DNA of 32,543 nucleotides from Veillonellaceae bacterium (GCA_012798135.1 JAAZNU010000004.1:1-32543), one strand, 5' to 3'. Counted from the stretch's first letter, positions 9,727 to 18,512 are shown. The notes: generated from the letters alone by a model not told the origin. A program made the numbers and translations.

Positions 9727-10866
9727 ATGTTGTACGAATTGACAGAAGATCAAAAGATGATGCAGAAAGTCGCCCACGATTTTGCCGAGAAGCAGGTCGC
9801 TCCCGGTGCGGAAGAACGCGACGAACACGAAACGTTTTCCCGACCGTTGTATGATGAAATGGTCGGCCTCGGCTTGTCGGGAATTTGCTTCCCGGAACAA
9901 TACGGCGGCGCTGATGGCGATGTCCTGAGCTACATTCTGTCTGTGGAGGAAATCAGCAAAGCGGATTCCGGCCTCGGCATTTCCTTGTCGGCGACGGTAT
10001 CGCTGTGCGCCTGGCCAATTTTTGCCTTTGGTACGGAAGAACAAAAAAAGAAATATTTGATTCCGCTGGCGGAAGGAAACAAAATGGGCGCATTCGGACT
10101 GACGGAGCCGGGCGCCGGCACCGATGCAGCGTCTCAGCAAACCGTCGCTGTCCGTGACGGGGACAACTACATCATCAACGGCAGTAAAATTTTCATCACC
10201 AATGCCGGCGAAGCCGAAGTATATGTCGTTTTTGCCATGACGGACAAGTCCAGGGGAGTCAAGGGAATTACCGCATTTATTTTGGAAAAAGGGATGCCGG
10301 GCTTTACTTTTGGCAAGAAGGAACATAAAATGGGGATTAGGTCCTCGCAAACCATGGAGCTGATCTTCCAGGATGTCAAAGTACCTGTTTCCCAGATGCT
10401 CGGCAAAGAGGGCGAAGGCTTCAAGATTGCGATGAGCACGCTGGACGGTGGCCGCATCGGCGTAGCGGCGCAGGCTCTCGGTATTGCCCAGGCGGCTTTT
10501 GACGCGGCGGTCAAGTATTCCAAGGAACGCGTTCAGTTCGGCAAACCGATTTCCGCCAACCAAGCCATCTCGTTCATGATCGCCGACATGGCGACCAAGA
10601 TTGACGCGGCCCGTTTGCTGGTCTATCGGGCGGCAGCCCTCAAGGACGCCGGCAAGCCGTTTTCCAAGGAGGCGGCGATGGCCAAACTGTTCGCTTCGGA
10701 CATGGCGATGGAAGTGACCACCGATGCTGTGCAGATTCTCGGCGGTTACGGCTATATTCGCGAGTACCCGACGGAACGGTACATGCGGGACGCAAAAATC
10801 ACCCAGATCTACGAAGGCACGAACCAAGCTCAGCGTCTGGTCATCGGCGGCGCGGTGCTTCGGTAA
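9727..10866 (+). CDS. bcd: Short-chain acyl-CoA dehydrogenase (butyryl-CoA dehydrogenase type)
   Basis: FAD enzyme interconverting crotonyl-CoA and butyryl-CoA. Seen: an N-terminal helical domain ([24 protein letters not shown]), the FAD-binding beta domain with [14 protein letters not shown] and [15 protein letters not shown], and the C-terminal bundle ending IYEGTNQ, where Glu363 is the catalytic base. The 379-residue length is normal. ATG 9727 is chosen because GAGAGGAGTG precedes it and the family starts there; an in-frame extension to 9649 runs through the hairpin. Directly followed by etfB and etfA, as in bcd-etfBA sets, so a Bcd/Etf complex is likely, possibly electron-bifurcating. Confidence 0.92.
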   Translation: MLYELTEDQKMMQKVAHDFAEKQVAPGAEERDEHETFSRPLYDEMVGLGLSGICFPEQYGGADGDVLSYILSVEEISKADSGLGISLSATVSLCAWPIFAFGTEEQKKKYLIPLAEGNKMGAFGLTEPGAGTDAASQQTVAVRDGDNYIINGSKIFITNAGEAEVYVVFAMTDKSRGVKGITAFILEKGMPGFTFGKKEHKMGIRSSQTMELIFQDVKVPVSQMLGKEGEGFKIAMSTLDGGRIGVAAQALGIAQAAFDAAVKYSKERVQFGKPISANQAISFMIADMATKIDAARLLVYRAAALKDAGKPFSKEAAMAKLFASDMAMEVTTDAVQILGGYGYIREYPTERYMRDAKITQIYEGTNQAQRLVIGGAVLR

Positions 10867-10903
10867 GTATAGTACATTTCAAACGTAAGGAGGAATCCGA
10901 TCA

Positions 10904-11689
10904 ATGGAAATCGTGGTCTGTGTCAAGCAAGTGCCTGACACAACGGAAGTTAAGATCGACCCGGTCAAAAACACGCTCATCCGCGAAGGCGTGCCCAGCA
11001 TCGTCAATCCCTTTGACAAGATTGCGGTGGAGGTTGCCCTGCAACTGAAAGAAAAGCACGGGGGAAAAGTGCGCGTCATTTCGATGGGGCCGCCGCAGGC
11101 GGCGGATGCGCTGAAAGAATGTCTGGCCATGGGCGCCGACGAAGCCGTGCTAATCAGTGACCGTGCCTTTGGCGGCGCGGATACGTTGGCGACAGCCTAT
11201 GCCCTGTCCGCGGCGATCGAAAAGATGGGCCCGGTGGACTTGATTCTCTGCGGCAAACAGGCCATTGACGGCGATACCGCCCAAGTGGGTCCCGGCATTG
11301 CCGAAAATCTGGGGATTCCGCAAATCACTTATGCAGCAAAAATTGAAATTAACGACAACTCGCTTAAAGTGGATCGCGAGCATGAGGACGGCTATGAAAT
11401 CATGGAGACCAAGCTGCCCGCCATGGTAACTGTCGTCAAGTCGATTGCCGAACCGCGATTCCCGACTGTCAAGGGAACGATGAAAGCAAACCGGACCCAG
11501 ATTCCGGTCTGGACGGCTGCAGATATCAATGCCGACGAAAAACGAATCGGCATGCCGGGATCTCCAACCCAGGTGCGTCGGATCTTTACACCGAAGCAAC
11601 GGGTTCAGGGCGAACTGATCCAGGAAGAAAGCGCGCAACAAGCAGTAGCGGTACTGATGCAAAAGCTCAGCGACGCTAAAATAATCTGA
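10904..11689 (+). CDS. etfB: Electron transfer flavoprotein beta subunit
   Basis: EtfB pairs with EtfA to carry electrons to or from acyl-CoA dehydrogenase. Seen: the MEIVVCVKQVPDT start, NPFDKIAVEVALQL, the EtfB signature-type stretch near 125-145 (GKQAIDGDTAQVGPGIAENL) and LPAMVTVVKSIAEPRFPT. Length 261 is standard. AAGGAGG lies ten bases before the ATG, 37 bp after the dehydrogenase and 19 bp before etfA. The clostridial-type EtfB fold and the gene order would fit a bifurcating Etf that binds a second FAD, but that function is inferred. Confidence 0.95.
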   Translation: MEIVVCVKQVPDTTEVKIDPVKNTLIREGVPSIVNPFDKIAVEVALQLKEKHGGKVRVISMGPPQAADALKECLAMGADEAVLISDRAFGGADTLATAYALSAAIEKMGPVDLILCGKQAIDGDTAQVGPGIAENLGIPQITYAAKIEINDNSLKVDREHEDGYEIMETKLPAMVTVVKSIAEPRFPTVKGTMKANRTQIPVWTAADINADEKRIGMPGSPTQVRRIFTPKQRVQGELIQEESAQQAVAVLMQKLSDAKII

Positions 11690-11708
11690 GGCAAGGAGGA
11701 ACAATGAA

Positions 11709-12911
11709 ATGGCTGTAATCGTAAATCAGGAAAAGTGCATTGGTTGCGGCGCTTGTGTTTCTGCTTGCCCGTTCGATGCGATTGTGATGCAGGATGGCAA
11801 AGCCCTTATCACCGAAAAATGCACCATGTGCGGCGCCTGTATTTCCGTATGCCCGGTGGAAGCGATTTATCGGGAAGAAATCGAGCGCGTCGTCGCCATG
11901 GACAAGACCCAATATAAAGGCGTCTGGGTGTTTATTGAGCAAGCCGACGGAACAGTGAAAGGCGTGGCTCACGAATTGCTCGGCGAAGGCCGCAAGCTGG
12001 CCGATGAGCTCGGCGAAGAACTGGCCGGCGTCTTGATCGGTCATCAGGTGGAAGGATTGACCGGCGAACTGTTTGAAAGCGGCGCCGACAAGATCTATCT
12101 GGTGGAAGGCCCGGAATATGAGCACTATAACACGGAAGCCTACACTACTGCGTTTGTTGATTTGATTCAACAATACAAACCGGCGGCCATTCTGGTCGGC
12201 GCGACCAATGACGGCCGGGATCTCGGCCCCCGTATTGCGGCCCGGACCCGCACCGGCCTTTGCGCCGACTGCACCGGTCTTTCTATCGATTCGGAAACCC
12301 GGTTGGTGGTCTGGACACGTCCCGCTTTCGGCGGCAATATCATGGCCGACATCATCTGCCCGGATCATCGTCCGCAAATGGGCACCGTCCGGCCGAAAGT
12401 ATTCAAACGCCCCGTTCCGCAGCCCGGCCGCACCGGTGAACTCGTCAAGGTGGCCAGCAAAGTAAAGGCGGAAGATCTGAAAGTCAAGTTGCTGGAACTT
12501 ATTTCGGTCTGTACCTCTAACTGCAAGTTGGAAGAAGCCGATATCATCGTTTCCGGCGGCCGCGGCATGGGCAAACCGGAAAACTTCTGCGTAGTGGAAG
12601 ACTTGGCCCAGACATTGGGCGGGGCAGTCGGCGCTTCTCGCGCGGCAGTCGATGCCGGCTGGAAACCCGCGCTGCATCAAGTCGGTCAGACGGGTAAAAC
12701 CGTTGGCCCGAAAATTTACTTTGCCTGCGGCATTTCCGGCGCCATTCAGCATTTGGCCGGCATGTCCTCGTCGGATACCATCATTGCCATCAACAAAGAC
12801 CCCGATGCGCCGATCTTCAAGGTTGCCGATTACGGGATCGTGGGCGACGTGATGGAAGTGCTGCCGCTGTTGAATGCGGAATTCAAGAAATACAAAGCGT
12901 CGTGCAAATAA
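11709..12911 (+). CDS. etfA: Electron transfer flavoprotein alpha subunit with N-terminal 2x[4Fe-4S] ferredoxin domain
   Basis: A 400-residue EtfA, longer than the common ~320-340 because residues 1-65 form a bacterial-type ferredoxin domain with two CxxCxxCxxxCP motifs ([12 protein letters not shown] near 10-21 and [12 protein letters not shown] near 38-49). The EtfA core follows, ending with the FAD domain: [47 protein letters not shown] and [20 protein letters not shown]. Known relatives with this extension are the CarE subunit of caffeyl-CoA reductase and lactate-dehydrogenase-linked EtfA in acetogens, where it supports ferredoxin-coupled bifurcation. Start ATG lies eight bases after AAGGAGG; a nearby ATG at 11704 is out of frame and stops at once. 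Confidence 0.95.
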   Translation: MAVIVNQEKCIGCGACVSACPFDAIVMQDGKALITEKCTMCGACISVCPVEAIYREEIERVVAMDKTQYKGVWVFIEQADGTVKGVAHELLGEGRKLADELGEELAGVLIGHQVEGLTGELFESGADKIYLVEGPEYEHYNTEAYTTAFVDLIQQYKPAAILVGATNDGRDLGPRIAARTRTGLCADCTGLSIDSETRLVVWTRPAFGGNIMADIICPDHRPQMGTVRPKVFKRPVPQPGRTGELVKVASKVKAEDLKVKLLELISVCTSNCKLEEADIIVSGGRGMGKPENFCVVEDLAQTLGGAVGASRAAVDAGWKPALHQVGQTGKTVGPKIYFACGISGAIQHLAGMSSSDTIIAINKDPDAPIFKVADYGIVGDVMEVLPLLNAEFKKYKASCK

Positions 12912-12948
12912 GCGCTAACGGCGCAAAAAACTGCGGATGAACCAGTTC

Positions 12949-12983
12949 GTCCGGCGAAGTCACGGACTCCGCCGGACTTTTTT
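12949..12983 (+). terminator. Terminator after etfA
   Basis: Perfect 8-bp stem GTCCGGCG (12949-12956) / CGCCGGAC (12970-12977) with a 13-base loop, followed by six T residues (12978-12983). It ends the thiolase-etfA operon or attenuates read-through into the MaoC gene. Confidence 0.85.
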
Positions 12984-13037
12984 GACGAGAAGTGTGAATA
13001 AATTCACGAATTTCAAGATGGGAAAGGAGCGCTGTTT

Positions 13038-13454
13038 GTGGTTCAGGATATTTCTTTTGCGGAAATTAAAGTGGGTGACAAGGCCAGCATGGCCAAAACC
13101 GTCACGGAATACGACGTGTACACCTTCGCCGGCGTTACCGGCGATTTCAATCCCGTTCATATCGATGCGGAATTTGCCAAAACCACCATGTTTAAGGGCC
13201 GGATCGCCCATGGTATGTTGTCGGCCGGTTTTATCTCCGCCGTGCTGGGAACGGCTTTACCTGGAAAAAATACGATTTACCTGGGTCAGGAATTGCAGTT
13301 TAAAGCGCCAGTCAAAATCGGCGATACCGTCACTGCGACTGTCGAAGTGCTGGAGAAGATCGAAGGCAAGAATCGCCTGATTCTGCGGACTACGGTAACC
13401 AATCAGGACGGGGTTCTGGTTACCGACGGAAAAGCGACAGTGCTCAAAAAATAG
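13038..13454 (+). CDS. MaoC-family (R)-specific enoyl-CoA hydratase (PhaJ-like)
   Basis: Hot-dog-fold hydratase that interconverts crotonyl-CoA and (R)-3-hydroxybutyryl-CoA. Seen: the hydratase-2 motif as Asp36 and His41 in TGDFNPVHID, followed by GRIAHGMLSAGFISAVLG and YLGQELQFKAPVKIGDTV. The 138-residue length suits single-domain PhaJ. The GTG start is set by GGAAAGGAG eight bases upstream; a longer frame from 12937 lies in a different reading frame and is a shadow. It sits 54 bp after the etfA terminator, so it is either reached by read-through or has a weak promoter of its own. No crotonase (Crt) gene is nearby, so this is the local candidate for the dehydration step. Confidence 0.9.
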   Translation: MVQDISFAEIKVGDKASMAKTVTEYDVYTFAGVTGDFNPVHIDAEFAKTTMFKGRIAHGMLSAGFISAVLGTALPGKNTIYLGQELQFKAPVKIGDTVTATVEVLEKIEGKNRLILRTTVTNQDGVLVTDGKATVLKK

Positions 13455-13484
13455 TTTTTCGGCAAGTGCAAACGACGAAAAAAG

Positions 13485-13522
13485 AACTGGCGGCTACTCT
13501 CTTTGTGGAGTAGTCGCCAGTT
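13485..13522. terminator. Bidirectional terminator between maoC-like gene and permease gene
   Basis: A 15-bp stem (13485-13499 with 13508-13522, one G-T pair) and an 8-base loop. On the minus strand it is followed by TTCTTTTTT, a strong tail for the permease gene; on the plus strand by TTGTCGTTTT, a weaker tail for the hydratase gene. Confidence 0.85.
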
Positions 13523-13555
13523 TGTCGTTTTGTGTGAAATCAATAGGAACGAGTG

Positions 13556-14968
13556 TCACACCAGACCGGTGATGGCGTGGAAGGCAATCATTACAAAGCT
13601 GACGGCCACAGTGGCGACAACGGTGATCATACCGATGTCGATGTAGGATTCTTTGTGGGTCATGCCGCAAACGGCCAACAAGGTGATGACCGCACCATTG
13701 TGCGGAAGGCTGTCCAGACCGCCGCAGGCAAGAGAAGCAATCCGGTGCAGCATCTGCGGATCCAGGTTCACTTGTTGCGCCCATTCCAACCAAGGTTTGG
13801 CCATGGCACCCAATGCGATGGACATGCCACCGGATGCGGACCCGGTGATGCCAGCCAAAATGTTGACGGTTAAGGCTTCGGATACCAGCGGAGAGCCGCC
13901 AACTTTGATGCCGAGTAAGAATGTGGCGATGGTTTTGAAGCCCGGTAGGGAAGCAATAACGTTGCCGTAGCCGACCTCCGACGCGGTGTTCATGATTGCC
14001 AGCAGGGATCCGATCGCGCCAGCGTTGATGGCTTTAGCCATGGTCATACCTTTCGGCATTGATTTGTAACCAATCAGGATAGCAGCGCCGATACCGACTA
14101 CCAAGGCGATAATCAACGACCAAATCCCGAGTACGTTTTTCACGGCGGGGGCCATCAACGGCGATGGTTTGCCGACGATTTTCACGAGGACTTCCATGAG
14201 TTTCGGGTCGAAAGTGACGAAGAAAGTTACAAAGTAGTTGACCGCGACAACCAGAAATAATGGCACCATGGAGAGAATCGGCGAGGGAAGATTGGTGATA
14301 TCCATCTGTTCAGGTTCGTTGAGAGTGTGTTTGCCATAGCCTTCTCCCCTGGCTTTGGCCTGGCCCAGCCGAAATTTAAACCAAGTGACGGTGCACAAAA
14401 AAATGAGCAGTGATGCCACAATGCCGGTAATCGGCGCGGCGTAGGCATTCGTGCCGTAGAAATTGGTCGGAATGATGTTTTGGATCTGCGGCGTTCCGGG
14501 AATCGCTGTCATGGTGATAGTGAATGCACCAGCGGCAATGGCGCCCGGGATGAAGCGCTTCGGAATGTCGGCTTCTTTGAATAGGTTAGCGGCGAATGGG
14601 TAGATTGCGAACACCACAACAAACAGGCTGATTCCACCAAAGGTCATGACGTAGCAGGCTACTACAACAGCCAGAATAGCATTCTTGTGGCCGATTTTTT
14701 CAACGATCCAGTGGGCGATCGATTTGGCAAGGCCAGTATCTTCCATGACTTTGCCAAAAACAGCACCTAATAGGAAAACTGGGAAAAACGATTTCACGTA
14801 GGTGACGGCATTACCCATGAAGAGTTCCGTGTAAGCCGGCATAATGGGCAAGCCTTGCAGAAAACCTGCCAACAATGCAAAAATCGGTGCAAAGACGATA
14901 ACTGAATAACCTTGGTAAGCAATAAACATGAGGCACGCTAAACTTAACCAAATACCCAATACTTCCAT
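13556..14968 (-). CDS. GntP-family permease (organic acid transporter)
   Basis: A 470-residue polytopic membrane protein with about twelve hydrophobic segments and the GntP-type repeats (TFGGISLFVVVFAIYPFA; GVGTP-like AIPGTPQIQN; SASGGMSIALGA; DSLPHNGAVITLL). GntP relatives carry gluconate and other hydroxy acids, and several in Firmicutes lie beside 3-hydroxybutyrate or CoA-transferase genes. Here it is divergent from a CoA-transferase operon and has a matching sigma-54 promoter, so an import role for 3-hydroxybutyrate, crotonate or another short-chain acid is a reasonable inference. Ribosome site AGGAGG lies 13 bases before the ATG, a little far; an intervening ATG is out of frame. Confidence 0.88.
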   Translation of the reverse strand: MEVLGIWLSLACLMFIAYQGYSVIVFAPIFALLAGFLQGLPIMPAYTELFMGNAVTYVKSFFPVFLLGAVFGKVMEDTGLAKSIAHWIVEKIGHKNAILAVVVACYVMTFGGISLFVVVFAIYPFAANLFKEADIPKRFIPGAIAAGAFTITMTAIPGTPQIQNIIPTNFYGTNAYAAPITGIVASLLIFLCTVTWFKFRLGQAKARGEGYGKHTLNEPEQMDITNLPSPILSMVPLFLVVAVNYFVTFFVTFDPKLMEVLVKIVGKPSPLMAPAVKNVLGIWSLIIALVVGIGAAILIGYKSMPKGMTMAKAINAGAIGSLLAIMNTASEVGYGNVIASLPGFKTIATFLLGIKVGGSPLVSEALTVNILAGITGSASGGMSIALGAMAKPWLEWAQQVNLDPQMLHRIASLACGGLDSLPHNGAVITLLAVCGMTHKESYIDIGMITVVATVAVSFVMIAFHAITGLV

Positions 14969-15081
14969 AAGTCCGTTTCATCCTCCTTTTCGTTTTTGGG
15001 TTGTACTGTTTGATTCTGTTACCCCTTGATATTAGCAAACCGAACTACTGCAAACAGCGAAACCCTAATGTCTGAACATTA

Positions 15082-15097
15082 TGCAAGATTTATGCCA
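15082..15097 (-). promoter_or_regulatory. Sigma-54 (-24/-12) promoter of the GntP-family permease gene
   Basis: On the minus strand the sequence reads TTGGCATAAATCTTGCAT. GG (complement of 15095-15096) and GC (complement of 15083-15084) are ten bases apart. It shares TGGCAT and CTTGCAT with the other two sigma-54 promoters in the window. Predicted start near 15071, about 100 bases upstream of the permease ATG. Confidence 0.85.
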
Positions 15098-15302
15098 ACA
15101 AGCAGGAAAAGAGACAACTCAATGCTTTATAGAGCGATATCCTGGGTTCCGGAATGATACAAACATTGGCAAAGTGGATAATATGACGACATTGAAAAAC
15201 ATATCACTATCATTAAATGGATAGTATTGTATTCGATTTGATTCATTATCAATTGATTGAAGGTCATAAAAATGTGGCGGTTTACGCGATTCGTTTAGCA
15301 CG

Positions 15303-15321
15303 CAATAGATGCAGTCTATTG
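15303..15321. promoter_or_regulatory. Candidate activator-binding palindrome
   Basis: Perfect 7-bp arms CAATAGA / TCTATTG separated by TGCAG. It lies about 215 bp from the permease -24 element and about 290 bp from the CoA-transferase -24 element, distances usable by a sigma-54 enhancer. Assignment as a binding site is inference; other palindromes in the gap compete with it. Confidence 0.3.
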
Positions 15322-15586
15322 AAGAAGAGAATGAAGAATGTTTGAACTACTTGTGCGTATTGCTGCCGGTAAATGTGTTTTGAAAAATAGACAGTGTATA
15401 GAAAAATAAACATAATTGTTAGACAAATCAAACAATTGAATTATTGTCGGTCTCGTTGCGCCCCATAACTTCTAGGCTCGCAAATAATTATTGTTTTTGA
15501 ATTTTTAACTAAAAATTCATTGATTGCCCGATAGGTATATCGTTCAATAGGCTTTTGAAGGTTGAATTGCAACGGGTAGTAAACTG

Positions 15587-15600
15587 TTGTTCGGGAACAA
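15587..15600. promoter_or_regulatory. Inverted repeat next to the CoA-transferase promoter
   Basis: Perfect TTGTTC / GAACAA arms around GG, ending 12 bases before the -24 GG. Its position suits a repressor or IHF-like modulator more than a looping enhancer site. The binding protein is unknown. Confidence 0.35.
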
Positions 15601-15611
15601 GTCCTATATTC

Positions 15612-15627
15612 TGGCATGATATTTGCA
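15612..15627 (+). promoter_or_regulatory. Sigma-54 (-24/-12) promoter of the CoA-transferase operon
   Basis: TGGCATGATATTTGCA: GG at 15613-15614, GC at 15625-15626, ten bases between. Predicted start near 15638, leaving a leader of about 36 bases. The surrounding CTGGCATGATAYTTGCAT is shared with the promoter at 8333. Confidence 0.9.
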
Positions 15628-15673
15628 TGGAAAAAAAGTGATGCATTTTTTATAAAGGAGAGTGTTTTACCGA

Positions 15674-17233
15674 ATGGCTAAAATTATTTCTGCGACTGAA
15701 GCCGCCAAACTCTTGAAAGACGGAGACATGATTGCCACTAGTGGGTTTGTCGGAAACTGTCATCCGGAAGCTGTGTCCGCTGCTTTGGAAAGAAGATTCC
15801 TGGCGGAAGGCGCCCCGCGCAATCTCCAGTTGACCAACTGCGCCGGACAGGGGGACGGCAAAGACCGTGGTTTGAACCATTTTGGGCATGAAGGAATGGT
15901 CCGGCGGGTCGTCGGCGGGCATTGGAACTTGGCCCCTAAGCTCGGAAAACTCGCTATGGAGAATAAAATTGAAGCTTACAATTTTCCACAGGGAACGATC
16001 GGACAATTGTTCCGAGCTATAGCCGCTCATCAACCAGGAGTTGTTACAAAGGTCGGGTTGAATACTTTTTGTGACCCGCGTATTGAGAGCGGAAAACTTA
16101 ATCAGATGACTTCCGAGGATCTTGTGGAAGTTGTCCAATTACGCGGGGAAGAGTGGTTGCTGTATAAAGCTTTTCCGATCAACGTTGGTTTAATCCGCGG
16201 TACCACTGCTGATGTAAACGGCAATATTACCATTGAAAAAGAAGCGCTGTCTCTGGAAATTCTACCGATCGCCCAAGCTGCCAAAAATTCGGGTGGAATC
16301 GTGATTGCGCAGGTGGAACGGATTGCATTGGCAGGAACGCTGAATCCGAAAGCTGTCAAGGTACCGGGACACCTGGTGGATTACATTGTGGTGCCAGAAG
16401 ACATGAGCGAGCATATGCAGACGTTTGCCGAGCAGTATAATCCTGCTTATTCCGGGGAAATCCGGGTGCCGCTGAACAGTATCAAGCCGATGGATCTCGA
16501 CGAGCGGAAAGTGATTTCCCGCCGGGCAGCGATGGAACTGATCCCGAATGCCATCGTCAATTTGGGAATCGGCATGCCGGAAGGGGCAGCGAATGTTGCC
16601 AATGAAGAGGGAATCGGCAATATGATGACGTTGACGGTTGAGCCGGGAGGAAGCGGGGGAGTGCCGGCCGGTGGCTTGAGCTTCGGTGCGGTGACCAATG
16701 CTGATTCCTTCATTGACCAACCCTATCAGTTTGATTTCTATGATGGCGGCGGCTTGGACCTGGCTTATCTGGGGCTGGCTGAGACCGATAAACACGGCAA
16801 CATCAATGTCAGCAAGTTCAAAGGCCGGGTAGCCGGTTGCGGCGGCTTCATCAACATTACCCAAAATGCCAAACGGGTCATTTTCTGCGGTACGTTTACT
16901 GCTGGCGGCTTAGAGGTCAAGGTGGGTGATGGCCAGTTGACCATCGTCAAGGAAGGGCGGGCCCGTAAATTCCTGGATCATGTGGAACAGATCACGTTCA
17001 GCGGCGACTATGCCAAAAAAGTGAAGCAACCGGTGTTGTACATCACCGAGCGCGCCGTGTTTAAATTGACGGCGGAAGGTATGATGCTGATCGAAATTGC
17101 GCCTGGCGTCGATTTGGAAAAAGACGTTTTGTCCTTGATGGATTTCAAACCGATCATCTCGCCCAACTTAAAATTGATGGATTCACGGATTTTTAAGGAT
17201 GAACTCATGGGTTTAGCGGATATTGTGCAATAA
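15674..17233 (+). CDS. Fused-subunit acyl-CoA:acetate/propionate CoA-transferase (Pct-like)
   Basis: Class I CoA-transferase of 519 residues with both alpha and beta halves in one chain, like propionate CoA-transferase of Clostridium propionicum. Seen: the N-terminal half starting [31 protein letters not shown]-type segment (here [14 protein letters not shown]), [14 protein letters not shown], and the second half with [12 protein letters not shown] and catalytic Glu323 in [15 protein letters not shown]. The glutamate is kept but the next residues (PGGS) differ from the common SGAI. It moves CoA between acyl-CoA and free acids such as acetate, propionate, butyrate or 3-hydroxybutyrate; the preferred acid is not readable. 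ATG 15674 follows AAGGAG at a longish 13-base spacing; an in-frame GTG at 15662 is too close to that site. Confidence 0.93.
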   Translation: MAKIISATEAAKLLKDGDMIATSGFVGNCHPEAVSAALERRFLAEGAPRNLQLTNCAGQGDGKDRGLNHFGHEGMVRRVVGGHWNLAPKLGKLAMENKIEAYNFPQGTIGQLFRAIAAHQPGVVTKVGLNTFCDPRIESGKLNQMTSEDLVEVVQLRGEEWLLYKAFPINVGLIRGTTADVNGNITIEKEALSLEILPIAQAAKNSGGIVIAQVERIALAGTLNPKAVKVPGHLVDYIVVPEDMSEHMQTFAEQYNPAYSGEIRVPLNSIKPMDLDERKVISRRAAMELIPNAIVNLGIGMPEGAANVANEEGIGNMMTLTVEPGGSGGVPAGGLSFGAVTNADSFIDQPYQFDFYDGGGLDLAYLGLAETDKHGNINVSKFKGRVAGCGGFINITQNAKRVIFCGTFTAGGLEVKVGDGQLTIVKEGRARKFLDHVEQITFSGDYAKKVKQPVLYITERAVFKLTAEGMMLIEIAPGVDLEKDVLSLMDFKPIISPNLKLMDSRIFKDELMGLADIVQ

Positions 17234-17252
17234 CAAATAAGTGGGTCAGTCT

Positions 17253-17280
17253 CAGACGGATGGGGGATCCCATCCGTCTG
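17253..17280 (+). other. Intercistronic hairpin between CoA-transferase and second thiolase
   Basis: Perfect 12-bp stem CAGACGGATGGG (17253-17264) / CCCATCCGTCTG (17269-17280) with the four-base loop GGAT. It is followed by TCCCAAC rather than a T-run, so it is probably an RNA processing or stability element within the operon. Confidence 0.7.
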
Positions 17281-17318
17281 TCCCAACAGGAGCGACGACA
17301 AAAACAGGGGGGAGAAGA

Positions 17319-18497
17319 ATGCAAGAGGTTTGGATCGTTGGCGCGAAGCGGACCCCTATCGGCGATTTTCTGGGCAAGTTGAAAGATGTCAGTGCGGTCG
17401 ACTTGGGCGTGACGGCGGTTAATGCAGCATTGGAACAGGCTTCAATACCTGCGGCGAGTATTCAGGAACTGGCCTGCGGACAAATCTACAAGGCGGGCGT
17501 CAAAGGGAATCCCGGTCGGCAGATACAACTGAAATGCGGCATGCCGGTGGAGGGTTATGCCTGTACCATCGATCAGCAGTGCGGTTCCGGAATGAAAGCC
17601 TTTGAAGTCGTCAGTCAGTCGATCATGCTTGGCAAAAGTGACATCGCGGTGGCCGTCGGGATCGAGAGCATGAGCCAGGCGCCGTATTTGCTGAAAGGGG
17701 TCCGGGAAGGCTATCGAATGGGCAACGGGGAGATTGTCGACAGCATGCTCCATGATGGTTTGATCTGCGCCATGATGGGGTACCATATGGGGATGACGGC
17801 AGAAAATTTGGCGCAAAAGTATCAGGTTAGCCGTCACGAGCAGGATGAATTGTCGTTGCTCAGCCATCAACGAGCGACACGGGCGATTCAGTCAGGAATC
17901 TTCGATGCGGAGATTGTGCCGGTTACGATCGAAACTAGGAAAGGTCCGGTTGTCGTCAAGCAGGACGAACATCCCCGGGCGGATGTTTCCCTCGAGAAGT
18001 TGGCGGCTATGAAACCGGCTTTCAAAAAAGACGGCACAGTGACCGCCGGCAACGCTTCCGGTGTGAATGACGGTGCGGCGGCGTTGGTGCTGGTTTCGGC
18101 GGAAAAAGGCAAAGCGCTGGGACTGACGCCTTTGGCAAAGTTGCGGTCCACGGCGAACTACGGCGTTCCGCCGGAAATCATGGGGATAGGCCCGGCTTAC
18201 GCTGTTCCCAAGGCAATCGAGCTGGCGGGCCTTACAGCGGCCGATATCGGCTACTACGAAATCAACGAAGCCTTTGCGGCGCAATTTTTAGCGGTCAACC
18301 GTGAACTGAAGCTGGATCCGGCAAAAGTTAATGCCAACGGTTCCGGGATCGGTTTGGGACATCCGGTTGGTTGTACGGCGGCGCGCATCATCGTATCCTT
18401 GATTTATGAGATGCAGCGCCGAAATGTCCAGTTCGGACTCGCTTCCCTGTGCGTCGGCGGCGGGCCGGCCATCGGAACAGTCATAGAAAAAATGTGA
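17319..18497 (+). CDS. Thiolase family protein (acetyl-CoA acetyltransferase), divergent paralogue
   Basis: A 392-residue thiolase with Cys88 in DQQCGSG, His348 in LGHPVGCTAAR and Cys378 in LCVGGGPAIG, so the catalytic residues are present. It differs from the first thiolase around the active site: GSGIGLGHPVGCT replaces the usual [13 protein letters not shown], and GGGPAIG replaces GGGQGCA. Such changes may alter chain-length or substrate preference. Family role: thiolytic cleavage or condensation of beta-ketoacyl-CoA. Start ATG 17319 follows GGGGGGAGAAG; an in-frame GTG at 17241 would translate the upstream hairpin and is rejected. It lies between the CoA-transferase and an SDR reductase. 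Confidence 0.9.
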   Translation: MQEVWIVGAKRTPIGDFLGKLKDVSAVDLGVTAVNAALEQASIPAASIQELACGQIYKAGVKGNPGRQIQLKCGMPVEGYACTIDQQCGSGMKAFEVVSQSIMLGKSDIAVAVGIESMSQAPYLLKGVREGYRMGNGEIVDSMLHDGLICAMMGYHMGMTAENLAQKYQVSRHEQDELSLLSHQRATRAIQSGIFDAEIVPVTIETRKGPVVVKQDEHPRADVSLEKLAAMKPAFKKDGTVTAGNASGVNDGAAALVLVSAEKGKALGLTPLAKLRSTANYGVPPEIMGIGPAYAVPKAIELAGLTAADIGYYEINEAFAAQFLAVNRELKLDPAKVNANGSGIGLGHPVGCTAARIIVSLIYEMQRRNVQFGLASLCVGGGPAIGTVIEKM

Positions 18498-18512
18498 GGA
18501 AAAGGGGGTTGT

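Larger units (their letters stand above)
14969..15673. other. AT-rich divergent regulatory region (about 700 bp) without a gene
   Basis: No credible gene; a 60-codon minus-strand frame (15119-15301) has no ribosome site or family match. The stretch is visibly more AT-rich than its flanks. It holds two outward-facing sigma-54 promoters (15081-15098 minus and 15612-15627 plus) and several perfect inverted repeats: ACTATC/GATAGT around 15206-15225, CAATAGA/TCTATTG at 15303-15321, AATTGTT/AACAATT around 15414-15437, GAATTTTT/AAAAATTC at 15499-15518, CGATA/TATCG at 15529-15542 and TTGTTC/GAACAA at 15587-15600. This is the expected place for activator binding sites and DNA bending. Confidence 0.7.

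Noticed and set aside
11676..12752. A 358-codon minus-strand frame opposite etfA
   Set aside because: Antisense shadow; etfA motifs on the plus strand are unambiguous.
12937..13380. A 147-codon plus-strand frame overlapping the MaoC hydratase
   Set aside because: Different frame, no domain, begins inside the terminator; the 13038 GTG frame carries the hydratase motif and ribosome site.
15034..15066. A second sigma-54-like match on the minus strand (GGGTTTCGCTGTTTGC)
   Set aside because: The distance between GG and GC is eleven or twelve, not ten; the element at 15082-15097 fits properly.
15119..15301. A 60-codon minus-strand frame in the AT-rich gap
   Set aside because: No ribosome site, no recognisable motif, and it lies in what looks like regulatory DNA.
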